Made by a program: the position numbers and the translations under genes
Source of the DNA: Streptomyces specialis
Lineage (GTDB): Bacteria > Actinomycetota > Actinomycetes > Streptomycetales > Streptomycetaceae
DNA: 64,000 bases
Direction of reading: 5' to 3'
Assembly (NCBI RefSeq): GCF_001493375.1
Contig: NZ_LN929896.1
Span: forward strand, 62,001-126,000
Shown: positions 36,558-44,450 of the stretch, piece after piece
Numbering within the stretch: the first letter of the stretch is position 1
Layout of the letters: each line of letters opens with the position of its first letter
The notes under the pieces: generated by a model
What the model saw: the letters and a program-made list of their open reading frames with translations, nothing else
Told to the model about the DNA's origin: nothing
Databases searched by the model: none

Positions 36558-36766
36558 GGTTCCCCGCCTTCCGTCAGGAGCCGCCGGGCGGCGGCCAGTT
36601 CGAGGAGGACCCGCGGCTTGTCCGGCGCGAGCGCCGCGATATGGCCGAGGGCGATGAGGAGGAGCGGCTCGGGCTCCGGCCCGGCGTCGAGCGCCAGCCA
36701 GCGGGCCAGCCGCGCCGCGGTGAGGTGGTCGCGTCGCAGCATCGCCCGCCCCAGGCCGCGGCTCAC
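36554..36766 (-). CDS. 3' part of an interrupted hypothetical gene
   Basis: In-frame coding character continues upstream of the GTG at 36766 to about 36870 (GEWPVFAAALARLAPLALPP...), yet no start codon exists before a stop at 36956-36958. The sequence between is adapter-like (36934-36965). It is most simply the C-terminal half of the gene whose N-terminal half is at 36945-37298. The visible part is Leu/Ala/Arg-rich and helical (ARLARWLALDAGPEPEPLLL) and ends in a GTGA overlap with the DUF6895-like gene. The start given is only the first available codon. Confidence 0.55.
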   Translation of the reverse strand: MSRGLGRAMLRRDHLTAARLARWLALDAGPEPEPLLLIALGHIAALAPDKPRVLLELAAARRLLTEGGEP

Positions 36767-36933
36767 GTCCAGCCGGCGCTCCGCCGCGGCCCGCCGGAAC
36801 GGGCCCGTCAGCGGCGGCAGCGCGAGCGGGGCGAGCCGCGCCAGCGCCGCCGCGAAGACCGGCCACTCCCCCGCCGCCGCCGTCCCCGGCCCGGAGGAGG
36901 GGCCGGAGGCGGCGGAGGTACTCCGATCCTCTG

Positions 36934-36965
36934 CGGCGGCAGCGTCAGGTGGGGATCAGAGACAC
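36934..36965. other. Probable degraded Nextera Read 1 adapter (assembly artefact)
   Basis: CGGCGGCAGCGTC (36934-36946) plus AGGTGGGGATCAGAGACAC (36947-36965) match the 32-base Nextera Read 1 adapter tail at 26 of 32 positions by eye. GC-rich sequence immediately to the left (about 36895-36933) has no coding sense in the interrupted gene and may be the flow-cell part of the adapter. This explains the missing start and false stop of the two half-genes. Confidence 0.75.
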
Positions 36966-37298
36966 GGCCAGCACCCGGACCAGGCCGCCGTCCCTGGCCG
37001 CCCACAGGGCGGCGTCCTCCGCCGCGGGCGGCGGCGCCGGGTAGGCCGCCACCGCGGCGCGCACGACGTCGGCGTCGGCCGCCGTGAAGGGGTGTCCCGC
37101 GAGCAGGAACGGGGCCAGGGCGTCCGCGCCCAGGCCCCGCACCGCGCCCAGGGTCCCCACCGGCTCGGCGGCCGTTTCGGCGAACGCCCGCAGGGAGAAC
37201 TCCCCGCCGTCGTGCCGCAACGCGCCGACGAGCTCAGAGGCCAGCGCCGAGACGGCCGGTTCGACCGTGCCGGACGCCGCCTGATGCGCGACAGACAT
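36945..37298 (-). CDS. 5' part of an interrupted hypothetical gene
   Basis: The frame begins MSVAHQAASGTVEPAVSALA and continues as an Ala-rich helical protein (SELVGALRHDGGEFSLRAFA; GHPFTAADADVVRAAVAAYP). Its last residues, VSLIPT before TGA, correspond to LSLIHI-stop, the translation of the inverse Nextera adapter, so the C-terminus and stop are artefactual. The true gene probably continues into the frame at 36554-36870, giving one protein of roughly 230-250 aa. It starts 11 bp after the 79-aa peptide gene. Not recognised. Confidence 0.6.
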   Translation of the reverse strand: MSVAHQAASGTVEPAVSALASELVGALRHDGGEFSLRAFAETAAEPVGTLGAVRGLGADALAPFLLAGHPFTAADADVVRAAVAAYPAPPPAAEDAALWAARDGGLVRVLAVSLIPT

Positions 37299-37309
37299 CC
37301 ACGCGCCCC

Positions 37310-37549
37310 TTAGTAGGCGGCCGTGTAGGTCAGCTCCTGCACCATCCCGCCGAAGGCGTCCTCGATCGGCTCCTCCTTCTTCGGGTTGGACGACAGCGCG
37401 CCCGCGAGGGCCAGGGTGAACTTGGCGCCACCGGTCATCTGGGCACCACCGGCGCCCAGAGCCTGCGACGTCTCACCCTCGGCGACCAGCGCGCGCACCG
37501 CTTCCGCGTCCCCGGGACCGGGAACGGCGGACGAAACAGCAACCTTCAT
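37310..37549 (-). CDS. 79-aa peptide, candidate precursor of the cassette
   Basis: A short acidic peptide, MKVAVSSAVPGPGDAEAVRA through LTYTAAY, with AAAGAGG 8 bases upstream of ATG. It has no signal peptide, no Cys, an Ala/Gly-rich centre (GAGGAQMTGGAKFTLALAGA), an acidic segment (KKEEPIEDAF) and a C-terminus with Thr/Tyr (GGMVQELTYTAAY). It is the first gene of a tightly coupled minus-strand cassette with an unknown protein, a DUF6895-like protein and a serine hydrolase. That position is what a ribosomally made precursor would have, but no known leader motif or modifying enzyme is recognised. It could equally be a small structural or regulatory protein. Confidence 0.7.
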   Translation of the reverse strand: MKVAVSSAVPGPGDAEAVRALVAEGETSQALGAGGAQMTGGAKFTLALAGALSSNPKKEEPIEDAFGGMVQELTYTAAY

Positions 37550-37773
37550 GGCGAATACCTCTTTCGTGGCGAGTTCTTGCGAGCGGATGTGATTTCCCTT
37601 TTCCCGCCCTAAGAGGCAACAATCCAGGTAGATGCCCGTTTTATGCTATTGGTGGTCAACAGACCGAATGCACGTTTATTTGGACCCGAACTGACCACCC
37701 TGACCAGGGCGTTCATATATCTATCCTTTGACCGCACTGGCGGTGGGGCGCTGGAGAACGCGGCGTGCGCGGT

Positions 37774-38331
37774 TCACAGGGCCTGCCCGCTCCAGCGGGG
37801 TGCGATCTCGGCCCATTCGCGTTCCCAGCGCGCCGAGCGGCGCGCGTCCAGGCGGCGGCGGGCGCCGCTCCGGGCGCCCAGGGCCAGCAGGCAGACGCCC
37901 CCGGCCGCGCCGGTCCCCAGCAGGGCGCCCCCGGTCCGGGCCACCGCGGGGGACGGCGGCGCGCCGCGCGGGGCGCCGTCCTCGTCGAGCCAGACGGTGA
38001 CGCCGGTCCCCGGCCCGGCGCCCGCGGGCAGCCGCGTGAAGCCGGTCCCGGGGGTCCCGTCGGGAGCCGTCCACCGCACGGCTCCCAGCCGCCCGGTGCC
38101 GGTCGGCGTCACCGCCTCGTGGGCGTCGGTCACGACGGCCGCCACGCGCCGGGCGCCCCGGCCGTCGTTCAGCATGGCCTCGGTGGCGCCGGTGAACGCC
38201 ACCACGCCCACCGCCGGGGCGCCCACCACCATCACCGCGCCCGCCACCAGGCCGACCCACGCCTCCGCGACGTCGCACCGGCGCCGCAGCGGATTGCGCC
38301 GCCATCGCCACAACCGCACCCTGCGCTCCAT
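37774..38331 (-). CDS. Rv1733c-family membrane protein
   Basis: A 185-aa protein starting MERRVRLWRWRRNPLRRRCD, the typical Arg/Trp-rich N-terminus of the Rv1733c family. It has a first transmembrane helix (VGLVAGAVMVVGAPAVGVVA), an extracytoplasmic domain, and a second helix near the C-terminus (TGGALLGTGAAGGVCLLALG) ending with a basic tail. GGAGAGGGGCCGGAG precedes the ATG. Function is unknown; in mycobacteria the family includes a dormancy-associated antigen. It is transcribed away from the histidine kinase gene at 38538. Confidence 0.8.
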   Translation of the reverse strand: MERRVRLWRWRRNPLRRRCDVAEAWVGLVAGAVMVVGAPAVGVVAFTGATEAMLNDGRGARRVAAVVTDAHEAVTPTGTGRLGAVRWTAPDGTPGTGFTRLPAGAGPGTGVTVWLDEDGAPRGAPPSPAVARTGGALLGTGAAGGVCLLALGARSGARRRLDARRSARWEREWAEIAPRWSGQAL

Positions 38332-38537
38332 CTCCGGCCCCTCTCCGTCTTTCGGTACCCGAGTACCCGGAGCGGCGCCCGTACATGTCAACGGAGGCGT
38401 TTCCGGACGGCCAGGACCCGCGCGCCGCGTCCGCGCCGTGCGGGGGATGTGGCGGTCCATGTAGTACTTGAGACGGATGCCGGGAATTCGTCTCAAGCGG
38501 GGACGACGGGCCCGTTCCCGCCGCCTACCGTGGGCCC

Positions 38538-39920
38538 GTGACCGAGACAGCCCAGCACCCGGCGGCCGAGGACGACACGGCCGCCCACCCGGCGGGCGCG
38601 CCCGCGCGGAGCGGAGCGTGGACCGCGCGGACCGAGATACGCCTCCTCCGCGGCGGCCTGCGCGCCGTGCGGCAGGACCTGATCACCGGGGCCTTCGCGT
38701 TCAGGCCGCTGCCGCCCGCGCCGAGGCTGAAGGCCCTCGCGGGCCACCTGCCCGAGCCGCTGCGCCCGTACGCCGGATGGCTGCCGCACGCCGGGATCGT
38801 GGCCGCCGCGGTGGCGCTGATGGCGTACGCGGCGGCCGGCGGCGGGATGAACGACACCCAGGCCGGGATGGTGGGTGCCCTGTTCTTCGGGATCCCGCCG
38901 CTGCTGGTGCTGTTCCGGCCGGTCGGCGCCTGGTGGGTGTCCACCGCGTCCTGGATGGTGATGGCCATGGCGGACCTCTCCGACACCTGGCCCTGGCCGC
39001 CGGCCGGTCTCTACTCCCACGTGCTGGTGATGGCGCTGGTGGTGGTCAGGACCCGGCCGCGCATGGCCGTCTGGATGTGGCTGATCACCTTCGGGCTCGG
39101 CCGGGTCTTCGAGCCGTTCCACGACACCTGGTGGTCCGAGCCGAACACCCTGCTGATGACGAGCGTCTCGTTCGTCGCGCTGCTCGCCGCGGCCCTGCTG
39201 CGCGGGCTGTACGACTCCCGGCACGAGATCGTCCGGCAGACCGCCGTCACCGAGCACGAGCGGTCGCGGCGCACGCTGCTGGAGGAGCGCACCACCATCG
39301 CCCGCGAGCTGCACGACGTGGTGGCCCACCACATGTCCGTCGTCGCGATCCAGGCCGAGGCCGCCCCCTACCGGGTGGAGAACCCGCCGCCCGAGCTGGC
39401 GCAGGCGTTCGCCACCATCCGGGAGAACGCGGTCGCCGCGCTGGTCGAGCTGCGGCGCGTCCTCGGCGTCGTGCGGGCCGCCGACCACGAGGCGCCCGAC
39501 GCCCCGCAGCCGACGCTGGCCGAGCTGGACACCCTGCTGGACAACGTCCGCGCGGCCGGACAGTCCGTCGAGAAGGTCGTCACCGGCGCGGTCCGCGAAC
39601 TGCCGCCCGGCGTGGAGCTGTCGGCGTACCGGATCGTGCAGGAGGCACTGAGCAACACCCTGCGCCACGCGCCGGGCGCCGACGCCCGCGTCGAGGTCTC
39701 GTACGTGCTCGGCGGGCTCGGCCTGCGCGTCGTCAACGGCCCGCCACGCGGCCCGGTCCGGCCGTCGCCCGGGGCCGGCCACGGCATCACGGGCATGCGG
39801 GAGCGGGTCGCGATGCTGGGCGGCGGGATGACGGCCGGGCCGACGGACGACGGCGGGTACGAGACGGCCGTGTTCCTGCCGGTGGCGGCCGGGACCGAGC
39901 CGACCGGGGAGCCGGAGTGA
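38538..39920 (+). CDS. NarL-family sensor histidine kinase
   Basis: A 460-aa membrane kinase. The N-terminal 90 residues are cytosolic, followed by about five to six hydrophobic helices (AGIVAAAVALMAYAAA; LYSHVLVMALVVV; TSVSFVALLAAALL), a HisKA_3 dimerisation helix with the phospho-His in TIARELHDVVAHHMSVVA, and a HATPase domain (EALSNTLRHAP; GHGITGMRERVAMLGG). GTG start. It overlaps the response regulator gene by GTGA, forming a classic two-component pair. Signal unknown. Confidence 0.93.
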   Translation: MTETAQHPAAEDDTAAHPAGAPARSGAWTARTEIRLLRGGLRAVRQDLITGAFAFRPLPPAPRLKALAGHLPEPLRPYAGWLPHAGIVAAAVALMAYAAAGGGMNDTQAGMVGALFFGIPPLLVLFRPVGAWWVSTASWMVMAMADLSDTWPWPPAGLYSHVLVMALVVVRTRPRMAVWMWLITFGLGRVFEPFHDTWWSEPNTLLMTSVSFVALLAAALLRGLYDSRHEIVRQTAVTEHERSRRTLLEERTTIARELHDVVAHHMSVVAIQAEAAPYRVENPPPELAQAFATIRENAVAALVELRRVLGVVRAADHEAPDAPQPTLAELDTLLDNVRAAGQSVEKVVTGAVRELPPGVELSAYRIVQEALSNTLRHAPGADARVEVSYVLGGLGLRVVNGPPRGPVRPSPGAGHGITGMRERVAMLGGGMTAGPTDDGGYETAVFLPVAAGTEPTGEPE

Positions 39921-40579
39921 CGATCCGGGTCCTGATCGCGGACGACCAGATGATGGTCCGGGAGGGCTTCTCCGTCCTCCTCAACGCCCAGCCGGACATC
40001 GAGGTCTGCGGCGAGGCGGTCAACGGGCGGGAGGCCGTCGACCGGGCCCGCGTCCTGCTGCCCGACGTGGTCCTGATGGACATCCGCATGCCGGTGCTGA
40101 ACGGCATCGAGGCCACCCGCGAGATCATGGCCGCCGACCACGGCACGAAGGTGCTGGTGCTGACCACGTTCGACCTGGACGAGTACGTCTACCAGGCGCT
40201 GCTCGCCGGGGCCTCCGGCTTCCTCCTCAAGGACGCCTCCGCGCGGCAGCTCGCGGAGGGCGTGCGGGTGGTGTCCGCCGGGGAGGCGCTCCTCGCGCCG
40301 ACCGTGACCAGGCGCCTGATCACCGAGTTCTCCCGGCTGGGCCACGCCGCGCCCCGTCCCCCGGCCAGGGAACGGATCGGGGACCTGACGGAGCGCGAGA
40401 CGCAGGTGCTGGCGCTGATCGCGCAGGGCCTGGCCAACGCGGAGATCGCCGCCCACCTGGCCGTCGCGGAGTCCACCGTCAAGACGCACGTGAGCCGCAT
40501 CCTGGTCAAGCTCGGCCTGCGCGACCGCACCCAGGCCGCCGTCTTCGCGTACGAGGCACGGCTCGTCACGCCCTCCTGA
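39917..40579 (+). CDS. NarL/LuxR-family response regulator
   Basis: A 220-aa regulator. The receiver domain (IRVLIADDQMMVREGFSVLL) has a phospho-Asp in VVLMDIRMPVLNG and the conserved Lys in FLLKDAS. The C-terminal LuxR helix-turn-helix is LTERETQVLALIAQGLANAE with STVKTHVSRILVKLG. It is translationally coupled to the upstream kinase by GTGA, so it is its cognate partner. Targets unknown. Confidence 0.95.
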   Translation: MTIRVLIADDQMMVREGFSVLLNAQPDIEVCGEAVNGREAVDRARVLLPDVVLMDIRMPVLNGIEATREIMAADHGTKVLVLTTFDLDEYVYQALLAGASGFLLKDASARQLAEGVRVVSAGEALLAPTVTRRLITEFSRLGHAAPRPPARERIGDLTERETQVLALIAQGLANAEIAAHLAVAESTVKTHVSRILVKLGLRDRTQAAVFAYEARLVTPS

Positions 40580-40719
40580 CCGCCCCGGACCCGCACGGCG
40601 GGAAGAAACCGCCGGGCGTCCGGGTTCCCCCTCCGCACGCGGGCAAGAGGAGCAACCGGGGAACACTCCGGGGAAACGCCCGGGACGACGACGAGACGAC
40701 GAGACGAGAGGTCGATGCC

Positions 40720-41019
40720 ATGGTGCGGGCTCTGTGGAACGGCGCGGTGATCGCGGAAGCGCCGCGCACGGTCATGGTCGAGGGCAACCACTACTTCCCG
40801 CCGGAGGCGGTGAACCGGGACTACCTGACGGACAGCGACACGACGTCCGTCTGCGGCTGGAAGGGCACCGCCCGCTACCTGACCCTCCAGGTGGACGGCG
40901 CGACCAACCCCGACGCCGCCTGGTACTACCCCGAGCCGCTGCCCGAGGCCGCGCACATCACCGGCCACATCGCGTTCTGGCGCGGCGTCGTGGTCGAGGG
41001 CCGGCCCGAGAACGCCTGA
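40720..41019 (+). CDS. DUF427 domain protein
   Basis: A 99-aa single-domain protein, MVRALWNGAVIAEAPRTVMV, with the family hallmark NHYFPPEAV, SVCGWKGTARYLTL and DAAWYYPEP. This small beta-barrel family is widespread in actinobacteria without an assigned reaction. It stands alone after the two-component system, with its own leader (ACGAGAGG before ATG). Confidence 0.9.
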   Translation: MVRALWNGAVIAEAPRTVMVEGNHYFPPEAVNRDYLTDSDTTSVCGWKGTARYLTLQVDGATNPDAAWYYPEPLPEAAHITGHIAFWRGVVVEGRPENA

Positions 41020-41083
41020 CGGGCACCGCCCGCCCGCCTCAGCGCCGCCCCGGTCGGCCGGGACGGCGTTGTGGCCGGCCTCG

Positions 41084-42109
41084 TCAGCGGTCCCGGGAGG
41101 AGGACCGTTCGCGGTGGCGGTCGGATTCGCGGCGGCGCAGGGCGTAGGCCCGGAGCCGGTTGTAGCCGCGGACGGACGCGCGCAGGGAGCGGAGTTCGTA
41201 GGCGCGGTCGCCGCGGACGCGTTCCGCGAGGTTGGTGTCGATCAGGATCGTGTCGGGGCGCGCGATGGACGTCAGCCGGGCGGCGATGTTCACCGTCTCG
41301 CCGAACACGTCGCCGAGCCGGTGCAGGACACGGCCCATGGCGAGACCGGTGCGCAGCTCGGGCATGCCGTCGTCCTGCCGGGCGCGGTCGCCGAGTTCGA
41401 ACGCGATGGCGAGCGCCTCGGAGGGGGTGTCCGCGACGAAGAGGACTTCGTCGCCGATCATCTTCACGATCCTGCCGCGGTGGCCCGATATCGTGTCGGC
41501 CGCCAGCCCCTCGAAGCGTTCCAGCAGGTTGATCAGAGTGTGTTCGTCGGTCTGCCGGGTCAGCCGCGTGTAGCCGACCATGTCCACGAAGCCGATGATC
41601 TGGGTGCGTTCCTCGGCCTCCACCCCGGCCTCGATGGTCATCGCGCGCCCCGCGAACGCCACCAGATGGCGGCGCCATACGTAGTTCTGGAGGCTCTGCA
41701 TGGTCGGCATGGTGGCCTCGACGACGCGGGCGATGTCGAACTCGTCGACGTTCATGCCCTCTTGCTTGACCAGCCAGTCCCACACCACCTGGACCTGCCA
41801 CTCGGCCAGCCGGGACAGGAAGTGCCCCAGGGCGCGGGTCATGGCCGCGTCCAGCTCCTGGTCGATCAGGCCGGAGCCGACGAAGTCGTAACCGAGCTTG
41901 GCGGCCTCCACGTCGGCGTCCGTGAAGATGACGTCGTCGTCGCCCGCGGCGGCGAAGCCCAGGGCGCGCCACAGGCGGTGGACGCGCTCCAGCGGAACGC
42001 CGGCCAGCTCCGCCACCTGCTGCCTCGTGTACTTGCGCTCACCGCCGAGCAGGGCCTCCTCGATCCCGGGCGCGCCCAGCTCGCCTCGTTCGACCGGCAC
42101 CTGCTCCAT
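41084..42109 (-). CDS. Class III adenylate/guanylate cyclase with N-terminal regulatory domain
   Basis: A 341-aa soluble protein. The first 150 residues form a helical regulatory domain (KYTRQQVAELAGVPLERVHR) like that of the mycobacterial pH-responsive cyclases. The C-terminal catalytic domain has the metal-binding Asp in FVDMVGYTRLTR, the second Asp in KMIGDEVLFVAD, and VFGETVNIAARL near the end. It would make cyclic nucleotide as a homodimer. It is directly downstream of the USP gene on the same strand, 12 bp apart, so probably co-transcribed and stress-related. Confidence 0.92.
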   Translation of the reverse strand: MEQVPVERGELGAPGIEEALLGGERKYTRQQVAELAGVPLERVHRLWRALGFAAAGDDDVIFTDADVEAAKLGYDFVGSGLIDQELDAAMTRALGHFLSRLAEWQVQVVWDWLVKQEGMNVDEFDIARVVEATMPTMQSLQNYVWRRHLVAFAGRAMTIEAGVEAEERTQIIGFVDMVGYTRLTRQTDEHTLINLLERFEGLAADTISGHRGRIVKMIGDEVLFVADTPSEALAIAFELGDRARQDDGMPELRTGLAMGRVLHRLGDVFGETVNIAARLTSIARPDTILIDTNLAERVRGDRAYELRSLRASVRGYNRLRAYALRRRESDRHRERSSSRDR

Positions 42110-42121
42110 GTCGAGCTCCCG

Positions 42122-42571
42122 TCACGTAGTGTGCACGATCAGTACGTCCACGTCGGCCTTGCGGGCGACCTCGGCGGGCACCGAGCCGAGAATGCGGCCC
42201 GCGAGGGGGTTCAAACCCCTGTTGCCGACGACGATCAGGCCCGCGCCGCGCTTCCTGGCGGCCTTGAGCAGGTTCGGCACGGGGTCGCCCTCGACGGCGA
42301 TGGCGTCCACGTCGATCACTCCCGCGACGGCCGCCTTCTCACGGGCGGTGCGCAGGGTCTCCTCGGCGGGCGCCGAGCCCATCACGTGGTATGCCTCGTC
42401 CCGCAGCACGTCCTGCGCCATCATCGACTCGGAGCGGCCGAGCGGTCGGTAGGCGCACAGGACGACCAGCTTGGCCCCACACGCGGCAGCGACGAGAGCT
42501 GCGCGCTCCACCGCCGCGAACGATGACTTGGAGCCGTCGGTCCCGACGACGACGGTGTCATAAGCGGTCAT
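42122..42571 (-). CDS. Universal stress protein (UspA family)
   Basis: A 149-aa single-domain UspA protein. It starts TVVVGTDGSKSSFAAVERA and carries the ATP-binding GNRGLNPLAGRILGSVP motif with C-terminal DVLIVHTT. The full GxxGx9GS-type site suggests an ATP-binding member. Same strand as and immediately upstream of the cyclase. Confidence 0.94.
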   Translation of the reverse strand: MTAYDTVVVGTDGSKSSFAAVERAALVAAACGAKLVVLCAYRPLGRSESMMAQDVLRDEAYHVMGSAPAEETLRTAREKAAVAGVIDVDAIAVEGDPVPNLLKAARKRGAGLIVVGNRGLNPLAGRILGSVPAEVARKADVDVLIVHTT

Positions 42572-42679
42572 AGCAGCTCACCCTAACCGGCTCCCGAACG
42601 GCGCAGTGGGTCCCCGGGCGGATGTTGTGGCGGGGCTGACAAATACGGTCCCGGACCTGCGCCGGATCGGAGCAAATCC

Positions 42680-43012
42680 TCAGCGGGCCCGGTCGAGGGC
42701 GAACAGATGACCGACGCGCAGCAGGTGGAAGAGCCGCGCGACGACGGGCGCCCCGGTGCCGGTCACACGGAACGCGATGCCTTCCGCCACGGCCTGCCCC
42801 CGGGCCCACAGCAGCACGTTCACCCCGGCGCAGTCGCAGAACGAGACGCCGGAGAGGTCCACGTCCACCGAGCGGGGCCGGGTGGCGAGCGCGGCGGCCA
42901 GCGCGGTGCGCAGGCGCGGCAGCGTGGCGAAGTCCAGCTCCCCCGCGGCGCTGACGGTGACCCGGTCCCGTACCGAGAAGACAGTGGTGTGGAACGCGTC
43001 GACGGCTGTCAT
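42680..43012 (-). CDS. STAS-domain anti-sigma factor antagonist-like protein
   Basis: A 110-aa STAS protein (VTVSAAGELDFATLPRLRTA; SVDVDLSGVSFCDCAGVNVL). In SpoIIAA-type antagonists the phosphorylated residue is the Ser in DSSG; here the segment is CDCAG, with Cys61 in that place and Ala62 next. It may therefore not be switched by Ser phosphorylation, and the CxC could be redox active. An HATPase anti-sigma-like protein is encoded at 43993, a plausible partner. It is transcribed divergently from the broken response regulator. Confidence 0.85.
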   Translation of the reverse strand: MTAVDAFHTTVFSVRDRVTVSAAGELDFATLPRLRTALAAALATRPRSVDVDLSGVSFCDCAGVNVLLWARGQAVAEGIAFRVTGTGAPVVARLFHLLRVGHLFALDRAR

Positions 43013-43217
43013 CGGTACCTCGCCTTCGCTCGCGGGGAGTCGCGGCCAGGTATCGACAGTAGCGTTCCCGGGCCCCCGGCAGCAGGGGCGGCGGCGCGCA
43101 TCGGCGGCGCGCGGGCCGCGGCGCGCACCACCCCGGCGGGACGGCCCGCCCGGCGGCTACGATCGGGGAGTTCGCGCACGTACCGCGCCCGCACGCACAT
43201 CGCCGAGGGATCCGCTC

Positions 43218-43897
43218 ATGCCGCCATCGCCGACGCCGCCGCCCGCGTCGTCGTCGCCGGAGGAGGAACGGCCGATCCGGGTGGTGCTGGTCGAGGACCA
43301 CGACATGGTGGCGGAGGCGATCGGCCAGGCGCTGGACCGGGCGGCGGGCATGACGGTGGTCGCGCGGTCGCGGTCGATCGCGGCGGCGCTCGCGGACACC
43401 CGGCGCTACCGGCCCGACGTGGTGGTGCTGGACCGCCGGCTGCCGGACGGCGACGGCATCACGGCGATCGGCCTGCTGCGGCAGGCGGCGCGGACGCGGG
43501 TCTGGTGCTGACGGGCGAGGCGACGGCGTCGGTGGCGACCCGGGTGGTGGAGGCCGGGGGCGCGGGGCTGGTGCTGAAGTCCGGCCGGCTGGGGGAGCTG
43601 GAGGACGCGGTACGGCAGGTGGCGGCGGGCGAGGTGGTCTTCGCGCGGGGGCTGCTCGGCGGCGTGCTGGACCGGCTGACCGGGCGGGTCCCGACGGCGG
43701 GGGCGACGCTCACCCCCAGGGAGCGGGAGACGCTGCTGCTGCTGGCCGAGGGGCTGAGCACCGCGCAGGTCGGCGAACGGCTCGGCGTCGCGCACAACAC
43801 GGCGCGCAATCATGTGCAGCGCGTGCTGGAGAAGACGGGCGCCCGTTCGAAACTGGAGGCGGTGGCCATCGCGCGCCGCGAGGGCCTGCTGGACTGA
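43218..43897 (+). pseudogene. Frameshifted NarL/LuxR-type response regulator
   Basis: The receiver starts at ATG 43218 (MPPSPTPPPASSSPEEERPI then VVLVEDHDMVAEAIGQALDR) and reads to QAARTRVWC-stop at 43511. The rest of the receiver and the LuxR domain (LTPRERETLLLLAEGLSTAQ) continue in another frame from about 43497 to 43897. One missing C at about 43498-43502 (expected codons for RVLVLTGEA) explains both frames. Otherwise it is intact, with phospho-Asp in VVVLDRRLPDGDG. This could be a real inactivating indel or a sequencing error; the assembly shows other errors, so an error is likely. Confidence 0.85.
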
Positions 43898-43992
43898 CGC
43901 CCGGACGCCGTGGTGCGTGTAGTGCGTTTGCGTCAGGCCGGGTGGTCCCCGTGCGTCTCGCCGTTCGCCCGGGGATGGCGGAGAGTGGCAGC

Positions 43993-44439
43993 GTGGAACC
44001 ACTGTCCCCTGTCTACGACGTCGCGCTGGACCTGCCGGAGGACGGCGGCAGCGCGGCGCGGGCGCGGGACTTCGCCCGCCGGACCCTGCTGCGGTACGCG
44101 TACCGGGGACGTCACGACGACATCGTGCTGATCGTCTCCGAGCTGGTCTCCAACGCTCTACGGCACGGGCACGGGGCTCCGGTGGTGCGCATGACGGGCA
44201 CGCGGCGCCGGATCCGGATCGAGGTGGCCGACGACAGTCCGGTGCGTCCGGCGCCGAGGGATCCGGGACCGGCCGGCGGCGGTCTCGGGCTGCGGATGAT
44301 CGACCGGCTCGCGGCCGACTGGGGCAGTTCACGACGGGCCACCGGGAAGGTCGTGTGGTGCGAGCTGGTGACGGAATCCGCCGACCAGGGGCGCGGCGCC
44401 GACGGGCAGCCCGTGCCGGGAGCCGGCTCGGTCGTGTAA
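43993..44439 (+). CDS. Anti-sigma-type ATP-binding (HATPase) protein
   Basis: A compact HATPase_c protein of about 148 aa of the RsbW/SpoIIAB-like kind common in Streptomyces, with the N box IVSELVSNALRHGHG and a G-rich lid (GGGLGLRMIDRLAADW). GTG at 43993 is preferred for the GGAG about 10 bases upstream; ATG 43975 or GTG 43942 are alternatives. Members bind or phosphorylate sigma/anti-anti-sigma partners. A STAS protein gene lies 1 kb to the left, though on the other strand. Confidence 0.82.
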   Translation: MEPLSPVYDVALDLPEDGGSAARARDFARRTLLRYAYRGRHDDIVLIVSELVSNALRHGHGAPVVRMTGTRRRIRIEVADDSPVRPAPRDPGPAGGGLGLRMIDRLAADWGSSRRATGKVVWCELVTESADQGRGADGQPVPGAGSVV

Positions 44440-44450
44440 AGCTCTACGGT

